Of a DNA stretch of 64,000 nt, positions 16,825 through 28,761 are shown piece after piece. The stretch covers positions 171,723 through 235,722 of the forward strand of contig CAWGRQ010000026.1 in the NCBI GenBank assembly GCA_963824985.1, in the 5' to 3' direction. The notes under the pieces are model-generated. The model did not search any database. It was not told where the DNA came from and worked only from the letters and a program-made list of their open reading frames with translations. The first letter of the stretch is position 1, and the number at the start of each line of letters is the position of its first letter. The stretch comes from JAFNAG01 sp963824985. GTDB taxonomy: Bacteria; Acidobacteriota; UBA6911. The position numbers and the translations under genes are program-made.

Positions 16825-17955
16825 TCAATCATGCGGCTCGAAGAACACCACCTCGGCGATCGTTTCGCCGTTCAACGTCCCCCCTTCCCAGGCGTGAGTG
16901 CATTCCCGGCACAGGTCGATGCTCTCCCAATTGCGGCGGAACCGGCGGCGCAGGCTGCGGTAGGGGGCCCCGAACCAGATGTCCTCAAATGAGCTGTCCT
17001 CGAGAGAGCCGAGCAGGAGGCTCTCGCTGTGGTCGAACGTGCAGGAACACACGGAGCCGTTCCAGTGGATAGCGGGATTTATCCAGAGAGATTTGCAGGG
17101 ATTCCTCTTCCTCCGGATGCGTTCCTGCGCATCTCTGCCTCCGACGAAACGACGATACCGGGGATCCTTCGGGGCAAGATAGTCCCCCTCGGCGCCTCCG
17201 CAGGAGGGATTCAGGGTTTTCAACGACAGGGCGTCGACGCCGAGCGCGGCCGCCAGTTCCTTAAGTTGCGGTATTTCGTGTTCGTTGTGCTCCATGACGA
17301 TGAAACGCATGTGAATCAACGGGGTCTGGGACCGCAGCTCGCGCTTTTTTGCGACCAGAGTGCGGATGCCGTCGAGAACGGTCTGCAGATCGCCGCCCTG
17401 GCGAAAATGCTGGTAGGTTTCCTGGCGTATGCCGTCGACGGCGACAATCAGGCTGTCGAGCCCCGACTGGATGATGCGGCCGGCATGATCGCCGCGGCCC
17501 AGCAGGTGGCCATTCGTGCTCGAAACCACTTTGATGCGCTTTTGCTTCGCATAGCCGATCATGTCGAAAACGGCCGGATTGAGAAACGGCTCCCCCCAAT
17601 CCCATAGAGTCATGATGAAAACATAATCCCCGATTTCATCGACCAGCCGCTTGAAAACCGCAAAATCCATATGTCCCGCGGGACGCTTCATTCCCTGGGT
17701 GACCGCGCAGAGGGCGCAGCGGAGATTGCAATGCGTCGTCGGTTCCACCTGAAGATGAGTCGGGCGCCCCCACGGAATCTCGGTGCGCAGGGTGTCGGAA
17801 GCCTCGACAAGGATCCAGTTCACGACCTTTTTGAGGGACAGGTTATCCATGCGGTAAGGAATCCGATCACATTCGAGGGTCAGTCTCCGAGTCAGGAGCG
17901 CCCTGAGTGCCATCGAGACTTTCGCAGTCAGGCTCCGGTTCAACGTGACCTCCAT
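16825..17955 (-). CDS. radical SAM/SPASM protein (operon gene 5)
   Basis: A 376-residue radical SAM enzyme with the cluster motif 'CNLRCALC' at about residue 98 and a C-terminal SPASM-like set of cysteines ('NPCKSLWINP', 'GSVCSCTFD', 'DLCRECTHAW'). The first ~85 residues are a distinct N-terminal region. Its ATG overlaps the end of the upstream GT2 gene by 16 bases and has GAGGAG five bases before it. Radical SAM/SPASM proteins modify peptides or sugars; genes of this style are often found in surface-glycan clusters. Reaction unknown. Confidence 0.85.
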   Translation of the reverse strand: MEVTLNRSLTAKVSMALRALLTRRLTLECDRIPYRMDNLSLKKVVNWILVEASDTLRTEIPWGRPTHLQVEPTTHCNLRCALCAVTQGMKRPAGHMDFAVFKRLVDEIGDYVFIMTLWDWGEPFLNPAVFDMIGYAKQKRIKVVSSTNGHLLGRGDHAGRIIQSGLDSLIVAVDGIRQETYQHFRQGGDLQTVLDGIRTLVAKKRELRSQTPLIHMRFIVMEHNEHEIPQLKELAAALGVDALSLKTLNPSCGGAEGDYLAPKDPRYRRFVGGRDAQERIRRKRNPCKSLWINPAIHWNGSVCSCTFDHSESLLLGSLEDSSFEDIWFGAPYRSLRRRFRRNWESIDLCRECTHAWEGGTLNGETIAEVVFFEPHD

Positions 17956-18887
17956 TCGGCTCCTCGACCGACTTCAATGCCGGCGAAGTGACCCGATGAC
18001 CTGTCGACAGGAATCGACAGTCCTGAAACAAAACCATTCATAAAACAGGCCAGCCGGTGCAGGCGTGGGGGGCGCCTCCCGAGATCCACAACCGGCCGGG
18101 AAAATGCCCAGCGGCTCGCCAGTTGAACCATCACCCGGAGAACGGACCAGTGTCCGCACTTGACATGTTTTGCCAGCATTGCGCCCAGGCCGCGCATATA
18201 GCCGCCGATCAGCACCCTTCCGTCCGCCCGGGTGCGGAAACCATGATGGATAACATACACATCCGGGGATTCATAGACGAAATAGCCGGCCAGCAAACTT
18301 CGAATCGCCAGGTCGGTTTCACCCGCGGCGGGAAACCGGGCTCCGGCACCGAGCATTTCGTCAAGGCCGCCGAGTGTTTCCCACACGTCGCGCCGGACAC
18401 CCATGCACGCCGAGATGCCTTCAACCCGGTGCTTCTCCTTGATTCCCGTTGCCAGGTAAGGCTCTCGCCGCGTGTAGGCCGGGATAAATCCCGCATCGTG
18501 GTCGTGGGGGCCGGCCACGACATTTCCGAAGACAATGCCGATACGGCGGTTCAGGTCGAAGGCGGAAGCGAGGGTTGCGATCCAGTTCGGCGGCACCTCG
18601 CAGTCGTCGTCGGTGGTGGCAATGATCCGGCCGCGGCTGAGCCGGCAGCCGAGATTCTGGCCGCTGGAAATCCCCCTGGTCTGGCTTCGCTCATAGCGAA
18701 CTCTGGAGTCGTCCAGCAAGTGCCTGATACTCTCTTCGGTAACGCCGTCGCTGCTCTGATCGACGATGATCACCTCAAACCCCTGGGTGTCGTTCGCCAG
18801 CACGGAGCGGAGCGCGGTGAGAATCCGTGCTCCGCGATTGCAGGTGGAAATGATCACCGTAACCGCCGGGCCGGGCTGATCGGTCAT
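17940..18887 (-). CDS. GT2-family glycosyltransferase (operon gene 4)
   Basis: A 315-residue GT-A glycosyltransferase: 'VTVIISTCNRGARILTALRS' at the N-terminus, nucleotide-binding acidic motif 'ATTDDDCEVPPNWI' and the later 'GAGARFPAAGETDLAIR'. No membrane segment is obvious. The start overlaps the preceding GT2 stop in ATGA, so translation is coupled. It probably adds a sugar to a surface glycan with its neighbours. Confidence 0.88.
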   Translation of the reverse strand: MTDQPGPAVTVIISTCNRGARILTALRSVLANDTQGFEVIIVDQSSDGVTEESIRHLLDDSRVRYERSQTRGISSGQNLGCRLSRGRIIATTDDDCEVPPNWIATLASAFDLNRRIGIVFGNVVAGPHDHDAGFIPAYTRREPYLATGIKEKHRVEGISACMGVRRDVWETLGGLDEMLGAGARFPAAGETDLAIRSLLAGYFVYESPDVYVIHHGFRTRADGRVLIGGYMRGLGAMLAKHVKCGHWSVLRVMVQLASRWAFSRPVVDLGRRPPRLHRLACFMNGFVSGLSIPVDRSSGHFAGIEVGRGAEWRSR

Positions 18888-19855
18888 GATATTTTTCCCG
18901 AAGGCTCTCCGCGTCTCCTGCGGCGCAACCGGTCAAACGACGAAGTGAGCTTTCGTCTCATCCTCTCGGGCACCAACCAGATCGAAAGCAGGGCAATGAA
19001 ATCGATGGCTTCCGGCCTCCCATTCCGGCGCGCCTCGAGAACGAGGGGGAAGAACGCCTCCCAGTGCCTGCCTTGCGCGGCGGTCAGGCTCGCCCAGATC
19101 AGCAGGAACGAGGCATAGGCGTGCGGGGTCATGCGCTGCCTGTTTTCCTTAGCCCAGGAGACCGAGTAGCGCCAGTCGTCCGTGTTGCTCATCCGTTCAC
19201 GGTCCTGCCCGACGTGCCAGACAGCCAGTGGATCCTGTTCGGGCACGAAGACCACTGCCACTCCGGGGACGGCTGATGCCCGAAGCAGCCAATCAACGTC
19301 GAAATGCCTCTTGAGTTCCTGTCGAAATGGGACCATTTCGAACAACCGGCGCCGGGTGAGGATCGTGCTGGGGAGAACAATTCCTGCGCCGCCGAAAATT
19401 CCGCGCTGACAAAACAGGTACTCACTCAGCGGCTGCTCCGGACGCGGGTAACAGCGGGGCCAGACAAGATCTCCGACTTCGTTGCGAGAGATCAGCCGGC
19501 ACGAGATGATCGGGTACGAATGAGGCGAAAGCCGGGCGGTTTCGTACTGGATCTCCAGCTTGCGCGGCGACCATTCGTCGTCATCATCGAGGAGCGCCAC
19601 CCACTCGCTCCGGGCGATTCCGCATGCGGCATTCCGCGCGCCGCCGTAGCCCATCCGGGTGGCAAGCTGCCGCACCCTCAGGCGCCGGTCATTGATTTTG
19701 CCCAGCCGTTCGCGGGTCTCCTCATCGGGGCCATCGATGGCCACGATAACCTCGATGTCCGACAGGCTTTGGTGTAAAGCGCTGTCCACCGCACGCACGA
19801 CCAGATCGGGGCGCTGCCGCGTTGTGACGACGGCTGAAACCAATGGATCGGACAT
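18884..19855 (-). CDS. GT2-family glycosyltransferase (operon gene 3)
   Basis: About 323 residues from 'MSDPLVSAVVTTRQRPDLVV'; longer in-frame starts only add sequence overlapping the upstream radical SAM gene. Typical GT2 motifs are 'DIEVIVAIDGPDEETRE' and 'WVALLDDDDEWSP' (DxD). The C-terminal half ('FDVDWLLRASAVPGVAVVFV') fits the acceptor side. The ATG lies eleven bases after the radical SAM stop, with GGAGGA spanning that stop. Confidence 0.88.
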   Translation of the reverse strand: MSDPLVSAVVTTRQRPDLVVRAVDSALHQSLSDIEVIVAIDGPDEETRERLGKINDRRLRVRQLATRMGYGGARNAACGIARSEWVALLDDDDEWSPRKLEIQYETARLSPHSYPIISCRLISRNEVGDLVWPRCYPRPEQPLSEYLFCQRGIFGGAGIVLPSTILTRRRLFEMVPFRQELKRHFDVDWLLRASAVPGVAVVFVPEQDPLAVWHVGQDRERMSNTDDWRYSVSWAKENRQRMTPHAYASFLLIWASLTAAQGRHWEAFFPLVLEARRNGRPEAIDFIALLSIWLVPERMRRKLTSSFDRLRRRRRGEPSGKIS

Positions 19856-19866
19856 GGCTGCGGCGA

Positions 19867-21062
19867 TTAGCCTCCTCCCGTTTGCCCGGCACGCATGAGA
19901 GGCGTCAGAAAGCGAAAGTACTTCTCCACCTTGAGATTGTTCACCAGATTGCAACAGTAGGAACAATCACAGGCAGCACTCATCGACATCAGCCCCGCGC
20001 GCGTCATCGTTTTGCACCGGAAGTCCCGGTAGGCGGCATTGTTCCATATCTCATGGAAGGTCGCCTCCTGCAGGCTGCCAAGCACCAGATTGCATGGGGC
20101 GCAGGGAAGGATTGAGCCATCCGGTTTCATGCGGGAGCTTATCCACCCGATGTAACAGGGCATGCGGTCCCAAACGTTCGGCCCGGTTTCATACCGGCAG
20201 AGCATCTCATCGATGTTATGGCTCAGAGAGCCGTCCCGGAAGCGCCGCTTCAGGCCGACGAGCAGGTTGCGCGCCTGCAGCTCTTCATCTTTGGATAGCG
20301 ACAATGCGAATGGTCCGGACCCGTAAGTGTAAAAAGGAGCAAACGTGAAACCGTTGCATCCCGTCCCTTGCGCCAGCAAGGCGAATTCCTCCACCTGTCG
20401 GAAGTTGTTTCTGTTGATCGGATGATGCAGCCCGACCAGCGGGATTCGAATGTTCCGCTCTTTTTTCAGGCGCGAGACGAGCCTCAATCCCTCCACGACC
20501 TTTTCGAATACCGAGGTCGTGCCGGGATTGTTGAGATTCGTGGTCTCCGATGAGGCTCCCCAGAGGCTGACTTTGACCAGATCAATCCGGCTATCGATCA
20601 ACCTCTCGATTCGGGACCGGTCCAGGAGAGTGCCGTTGGTAAGCAGGCTGACCTTCAGCCCCGCCGCCTTCGCCACGCCAATCAGATCGAAAATCCGGGG
20701 GTGGAGCATGGGTTCCCCCGCCCCGCTGAAAATGAGACTCTCCGTCCCCATGCTCCCGAGCTCGCTGCAAAACCGCTCCACCAATTCAACGGACACATCC
20801 ATAATTTCCGGATCGCCGGCCGAGGGTCGTCTCGTGTACGGGGAGTGAAAACGGCATCCGACACAGTTCAGATTGCAGCGCTGCGTTACGTCGATCATGG
20901 CAAAAAACGGACCGGTCCGGGCTCTGCCGCGGCCCAACAGTCCACGCGCCAGATTCCATTTGCCCGCCAGGGTTGCCATTCCCCTCCCCACGCTGATGCG
21001 AAAGACAGAGCAAAACGATAAACGATTTTCGATGGATAATCCATGATCGTCGGGAGCAGGAC

Positions 21063-21066
<4 letters not shown>
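19867..21066 (-). CDS. radical SAM/SPASM protein (operon gene 2)
   Basis: A 399-residue radical SAM protein with 'CNLNCVGC' at about residue 65, 'SGAGEPMLHPRIFDLI' after it, and a C-terminal cysteine set ('MPCYIGWIS', 'LPCAPCN', 'CDCSYCC') typical of SPASM clusters. It starts in the stop codon of the GH2 gene (ATGA overlap), so the hydrolase and radical SAM are translated together. It is a distant relative of the radical SAM at the operon end, not a recent duplicate. Function unknown. Confidence 0.87.
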
Positions 21067-23552
<2,486 letters not shown>

Positions 23553-23914
23553 GTCCCGTCCTTTCGGTTTTCCGACGGAAGAGCCATTATATCCCTGACG
23601 ACGGACGAGTTCCGCGTAACAATTCCACAATCCGGGCAACCCAGGCGCCGGAATTGTGCGTCGAGGCATATCAGGATGTCCCCTTTGTGCCCCATTCCAC
23701 GCCTCCTTCGCCATTGATAGAGTAGAATAGGCGCAAGCTGAAATTCACTTTGCTGATGTTTGCCTTCCCCGCGCTGGCGCTGATGGTTGAGATCAAAAAA
23801 ATCTCCTTGCTCCGGCCAAACGGTCGCGCTAAGAATACGGCTGCGAAGACCTTTGACCGGACGGGCCGGCCATTGCGTCTTTCCCATCGCACACCGTCGC
23901 TTCGGAGACACTCT
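23553..23914. other. divergent intergenic region
   Basis: About 360 bases between the GH2 operon and the S9 peptidase gene. In-frame starts further upstream on either side exist but lack ribosome sites and would hide the signal peptides. No repeat or RNA structure stood out. Confidence 0.4.
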
Positions 23915-26857
23915 ATGCGTCGTGCTATCCGCCTTATCAGCTTCCCCTGTCTTGTACTGTTCGCTGCCGGTTTCCTGTTTGGCGTTGCCTCCCAGGCGCC
24001 TCAGGCGCCCTCCAACCCGCAGGCAAATCCCGAGGGAACCAGGAAGGTTCTGACTCTTGCCGACTATGGCAGATGGAATCGTGTGACCTCGACGGCTATG
24101 TCGCCGGACGGGAGTTGGATTACCTACACCTATCAGCCGAATACCGGAGATGCGACTCTTTTTGTGAAACAGCTCGACGGCGACAAGGTGTACACGATCT
24201 CCATGGGATCGGCGGGCAGAGGGGGCGGCGCGGGCGGCCGAGGCGGCCCAGGCGGCGCGGGCGGCGGGGGAGCCCAGTTCTCCGATGATTCTCGCTGGAT
24301 AGGCTATACCGTAAATCCTCCGGCGGCCGCCGCCCGAGGTGGAGCACGGGGCGCTTCAGGCACGGCACCCGGGGCGGCTCAGGGCGGCGTGCGCGGCGGC
24401 GGCACGCGCGGAGGAGGCGAGACCGGCACCCCGGCCGCAGCCCGCCCGACGCGCCGCTTCGAACTGCTCGAACTTTCGACCGGCGAACGCTATTCGCTTC
24501 CCAATCCGGCGAGCTTCCGCTTTTCCAAAGGCTCCCGGTGGCTGGCCGTGCGACTCAATCGTGCTTCCGGATCCGACACCTCCCCGTCGGGCGCCGACCT
24601 CATCCTGCGCGATCTCTCATCAGGGACCATCCGCAATATCGGCAACGTGAACCTCTACGATTTTGACGCCGCCGGGACGCTGTTGGCCTACACGGTGGAT
24701 GCGCAGGAACAGATCGGCAACGGGATCTGTCTCCTCAAGCCGGCCACCGGCGATACCCAGGTTCTTGCGGCCGCCGCCGCCGACTTTGATGCCCTCAGCT
24801 GGAGCCCCGAAGGCTCGAACCTCGCCGTTTTGCGAGGCGAAAAGAAGAAAGAAAACAAACAAAAAGAGAACCTGCTCCTTGCGTGGGTCAATGCCGGAAT
24901 CGGCTCGGCGCGCGCGGTGACGTTCGACCCCGCCAAATCCGGAGGCTTTCCGAAAAGCATGGTGCTCAGTGAATTTTTCACGCCGCAGTGGAGCAAGGAC
25001 AACGCCAAGATCTTCCTCGGATATAAGGAGCAGGAACCCGAGCCGCCGACGAGCACCGAACCGCAGGCGAACATCGACGTCTGGCATTGGAAAGACGCGC
25101 AGCTCCAATCGGAACAGATCATCCGGCTGCCCCAGGAGAGGCGGGCGACACTGCCGGCGGCGTTTGTCATCTCATCCGGGATGTTTGTCCCCCTGGGCGA
25201 CAGCGACATGCGCGGCGTGACGGTCGTGGCGGACGGCAAATGGGGTATCGGCCGCAACGATGCGCCTTATCGCGGCGAGTTCGCGGAAGGTTCACGGGCC
25301 GATTACTATCGGGTCAACATGGAGAACGGCGAGCGCACGCTGATTTCCAAGGGGCTCACGCGCACGATGGGAAGTTCGCCGGATGGAAAGTGGTTCCTCT
25401 ATCTTAAGGATAAACACATTCACGCATTCAACCTCGATGGTGCCCGGGATTCGGTCATCGACGCCAAGGCGGGCAAGAGCTTCGTGGATGAGGAAGACGA
25501 TCACCCCGCCGAAAAGCCGGCATACGGCGTGGCCGGCTGGACGAAAGATGGCGCCTCTGTGCTCCTGTACCACAGGTATGACATCTGGCAGCTGCCGCTC
25601 GAAGGCGGCGCCGCGGTGAATCTGACTAAGGGGAAGGGGGACGCCGACGAGATCCGGTTCCGGCTCGTCCGCCCGGATGCGGGCGCACGCGGCGGACGTG
25701 GAGGCCGTGGCGGCGGAGGCGGCGACGAGGAGGCGATTGACCTGTCCCGGCCGCAGCTGCTTTCCGCCTATGGCGAGTGGACCAAAAAGTCAGGTTACTG
25801 GTCGCTCGTCTCCGGGCAGGAACCAAAGCCGCTCCTCTGGGCCGACAGACAGATCGGTTCCGCGGAAAAGGCGAAGGATGCCGATCGGATCATCTTCACG
25901 CAGCAGTCATTCACCGAATTTCCCGACTACTGGGTAACCAACCAGGCGTTCGCGACGCCGCGCAAGGTTACGGATGCCAATCCATTCCTGCGCGAATACG
26001 CCTGGGGCTCGCGTGAGCTCATCGATTATAAAAACTCCAAAGGCCAGCGCCTTCAGGCGACCCTCACCCTTCCCGCGGGATACGAGAAGGGGAAGAAGTA
26101 CCCGATGCTGGTCTACATCTACGAAAAGATGTCGAACACGCATCACACATTCTCGATGCCGGTCTATGATGACCGGCCGCACATGTCCACATACGCGAGC
26201 GACGGTTACCTCGTGCTGCAGCCCGACATCGTGTACGAGACCGGGAAGCCCGGGAGCTCGGCGCTCGACTGCGTGACCGCCGCCGTCAAAAAAGTGATTG
26301 AGCTCGGCTACGCAGACCCCAAGCATATCGGATTGCAGGGGCACAGTTGGGGCGGGTACGAATCCTCATTTATCATCACCCAGACGGACATGTTCGCCGC
26401 CGTCGTCACCGGCGCACCCCTGACCGACCTGCCGAGCATGTACAACATCCTTTATAAACAGTCAGGCTCGGTAAACCAGGGAATCCTGGAAACCGGCCAG
26501 GGACGCTGGGGCCTGAATGTAAACCCATGGACGGCTCATGACCTGATCGAAAGCCAGTCGCCGTTGCACCAGGTAACCAAGATTACCACTCCGTTCCTTA
26601 TCCTTCAGGGGACAGCCGACGGCGCCGTGGACTGGAACCAGGGTCTCGAGTACTTCACCGCCGCACGGCGAAACGGGAAGCAGGTCATCTTCCTCTCGTA
26701 CCCCGACGAGCCCCACCACCTCGCCAAGGAGGAAAATCAGAAGGATTTCCAGGTGCGCATGAAACAGTTTTTCGATCACTATCTGAAGGGATCGCCGGCT
26801 CCCAAATGGATGACCGACGGCGTGCCCCAGACCAAGAAGGGCGGGCCGATAAAATAA
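23915..26857 (+). CDS. exported S9-family prolyl oligopeptidase-type peptidase (paralogue 1)
   Basis: A 980-residue serine peptidase. ATG 23915 has GGAGA six bases upstream and opens a signal peptide ('RLISFPCLVLFAAGFLFG'). A beta-propeller half contains long Gly/Arg/Ala-rich inserts near residues 105-190 and 590-605. The alpha/beta-hydrolase half carries Ser811 in 'GHSWGG', Asp902 in 'GTADGAVDW' and His934 in 'PDEPHHL'. The family cleaves short peptides, often after Pro or Ala. The end 'HYLKGSPAPKWMTDGVP' matches that of paralogue 2 at 28668-31764, so the pair flanks the D-aminoacylase-like gene. Likely role: peptide scavenging outside the cytoplasm. Confidence 0.9.
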   Translation: MRRAIRLISFPCLVLFAAGFLFGVASQAPQAPSNPQANPEGTRKVLTLADYGRWNRVTSTAMSPDGSWITYTYQPNTGDATLFVKQLDGDKVYTISMGSAGRGGGAGGRGGPGGAGGGGAQFSDDSRWIGYTVNPPAAAARGGARGASGTAPGAAQGGVRGGGTRGGGETGTPAAARPTRRFELLELSTGERYSLPNPASFRFSKGSRWLAVRLNRASGSDTSPSGADLILRDLSSGTIRNIGNVNLYDFDAAGTLLAYTVDAQEQIGNGICLLKPATGDTQVLAAAAADFDALSWSPEGSNLAVLRGEKKKENKQKENLLLAWVNAGIGSARAVTFDPAKSGGFPKSMVLSEFFTPQWSKDNAKIFLGYKEQEPEPPTSTEPQANIDVWHWKDAQLQSEQIIRLPQERRATLPAAFVISSGMFVPLGDSDMRGVTVVADGKWGIGRNDAPYRGEFAEGSRADYYRVNMENGERTLISKGLTRTMGSSPDGKWFLYLKDKHIHAFNLDGARDSVIDAKAGKSFVDEEDDHPAEKPAYGVAGWTKDGASVLLYHRYDIWQLPLEGGAAVNLTKGKGDADEIRFRLVRPDAGARGGRGGRGGGGGDEEAIDLSRPQLLSAYGEWTKKSGYWSLVSGQEPKPLLWADRQIGSAEKAKDADRIIFTQQSFTEFPDYWVTNQAFATPRKVTDANPFLREYAWGSRELIDYKNSKGQRLQATLTLPAGYEKGKKYPMLVYIYEKMSNTHHTFSMPVYDDRPHMSTYASDGYLVLQPDIVYETGKPGSSALDCVTAAVKKVIELGYADPKHIGLQGHSWGGYESSFIITQTDMFAAVVTGAPLTDLPSMYNILYKQSGSVNQGILETGQGRWGLNVNPWTAHDLIESQSPLHQVTKITTPFLILQGTADGAVDWNQGLEYFTAARRNGKQVIFLSYPDEPHHLAKEENQKDFQVRMKQFFDHYLKGSPAPKWMTDGVPQTKKGGPIK

Positions 26858-27061
26858 TTTCGTAACCGGCGCAAATGGCACTTAGGGATAGGGAGGTCAG
26901 AATCACCGAGAGTTTTGCTGATCGTCACCGCCTCAAGAAGTTCACTGCTCCCAGCACAATGATGGTCTTTCGGTTCTTCCGGATGGGGTGCTATGCTTCC
27001 GGAACAACCATGATGAAGATTCGCGCCGGGAAGGCAATGCCGGCGGGTGAAGGGAACGGCT

Positions 27062-28761
27062 ATGAAAAAACTGCTGATCGCGGGACTCTTTCTTCTTGCG
27101 GCATCCCTGTTCACCGAGGCCCAGGAACCGCTCGATCTCCTGATCCGCGGCGGCACCGTGATTGACGGCAGCGGCAAAGCGGCATTCAGTGCCGACATCG
27201 GCATCCGGAATGGCCTCATCGTCGGGATCGGCGACCTGAGCAAATCCCAGGCGCGGGAAACCATTGATGCTGCCGGCCTGATCGTGGCCCCGGGTTTTAT
27301 CGACGTCCACACCCATGCGGATAACATCGATGGCAAGCCTCTGGCGGAAAATTACGTCAGGATGGGGGTCACGACCGTGGTGGCAGGCAATTGCGGCGGA
27401 TCCACGATCGATGTGGCCGGAACCTTCAGGAAAATACGGGAGGCCGGGATTGCCGTCAATTTTGCCACCCTGGTGGGGCACAACACCATTCGCAGTTCGG
27501 TCATGGGGGCAGAACGCCGCGCCCCCACGGTGGCAGAACTGGAGAAGATGAAAGTTCTGGTCGCGCGGGCCATGTCGGATGGGGCCTTTGGACTGTCGAC
27601 CGGACTCCAATACGTGCCGGGCGTTTATGCCGATTCCCGTGAAATCGTGGAACTGGCCAAAACCGCGGCCGCGGCCGGGGGGCTGTATGCCTCGCACATG
27701 AGGAACGAGGGGACCGAGATCCTGGATGCAATCCGCGAAACCATCGCCGTCGGCGAGCAGGCTCACTGCCGGGTGCAGATCTCCCACATAAAAATCGACA
27801 GCCCGAAGCACTGGGGCGAGAGCGCGGCCGTGTTGGACTTGATCGACGCTGCGCGCAGGCGAGGCGTTCAGGTGCAGGCCGATCAGTACGCATACTCGGC
27901 CGGAAGTTCCGGACTGAGCATCCGGTTCCCCGCCTGGGCCCTGGAGGGGGGAGAGAGCAGACGCGCCGGCGTCTCGAGGATCCGGCAACATGGGCCAAGA
28001 TCAAAAGAGAAATGACCGGCTTGCTGGAAGAGCGTGGATTTCACGATCTCTCGTGGGGAGTGGTCGCCTCCTACCGGGCCGATCCCACCCTGGAAGGCCT
28101 CTCGATCAAGGAGATCGCCGTCAAGCTCAAGGGGGACGATTCCGCCGACGCCCAATTGGAAACGGCCCGGGAAATGATGCTCCGCGGCAATCCCGGAATG
28201 GTTTACCACTTCATGTCGGAGGATGATATCGCGCGCTTCATGCGCCACCCACAGGTGTCGGTGGGCTCCGACAGCTCGCTCGTGAGCCCGGGCGAAGGGA
28301 TGCCGCATCCGCGCAGCTACGGGAACACCGCCCGCATTCTCGGCCATTATGTGCGCGAGGCCAAGGTCCTCCCGCTGGAGGATGCCGTGCGCAAGATGAC
28401 GTCGCTGCCTGCCGCACAGTTCGGATTTTCCGGGCGCGGTTTGATCCGGGAGGGCTTTGCCGCCGACCTGGCGCTCTTCAACAAGGAAACCGTCGCCGAT
28501 CGCGCCACCTACGCCCAACCCCACCAGTACCCTGTCGGCATTCCCTGCGTCATCGTCAACGGTGTGGTTGTGGTCCGCGAGGGGAACCATACCGGCGCAC
28601 GACCGGGCAAGGTCCTGCCGTTCGTGGCCGACAAACAACGCGATCGGACCGGACTCTCACTCAACGGCTATTTGCCGACCTTCGAATCCCGATTCGCCTC
28701 CTTTTCGAGGAAGGGCACGCCTTCGGCCATCCACTTGGGCGCAGGTGCGCCTTTGAGGTAG
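27062..28761 (+). CDS. exported D-aminoacylase/N-acyl-D-amino-acid deacylase family amidohydrolase, frameshifted
   Basis: Amidohydrolase with a signal peptide ('MKKLLIAGLFLLAASLF') and metal motif 'GFIDVHTHAD' early on, then 'GLSTGLQYVPG', 'ASHMRNEG' and 'ISHIKIDSPKHWG'. The frame changes once: codons up to 'RFPAWALEGG' lie in one frame and 'RRRLEDPATWAKIKREM' onward in another. A run of six G at 27946-27951 would need seven to restore the frame, so a homopolymer error or a slippage mutation is the cause. The second part holds 'SVGSDSSLVSPGEGMPHPR' and the closing 'GFAADLALFNKETV'. These enzymes remove N-acyl groups from D-amino acids or dipeptides. The 3' end overlaps the convergent S9 gene by 94 bases. 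Confidence 0.8.
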
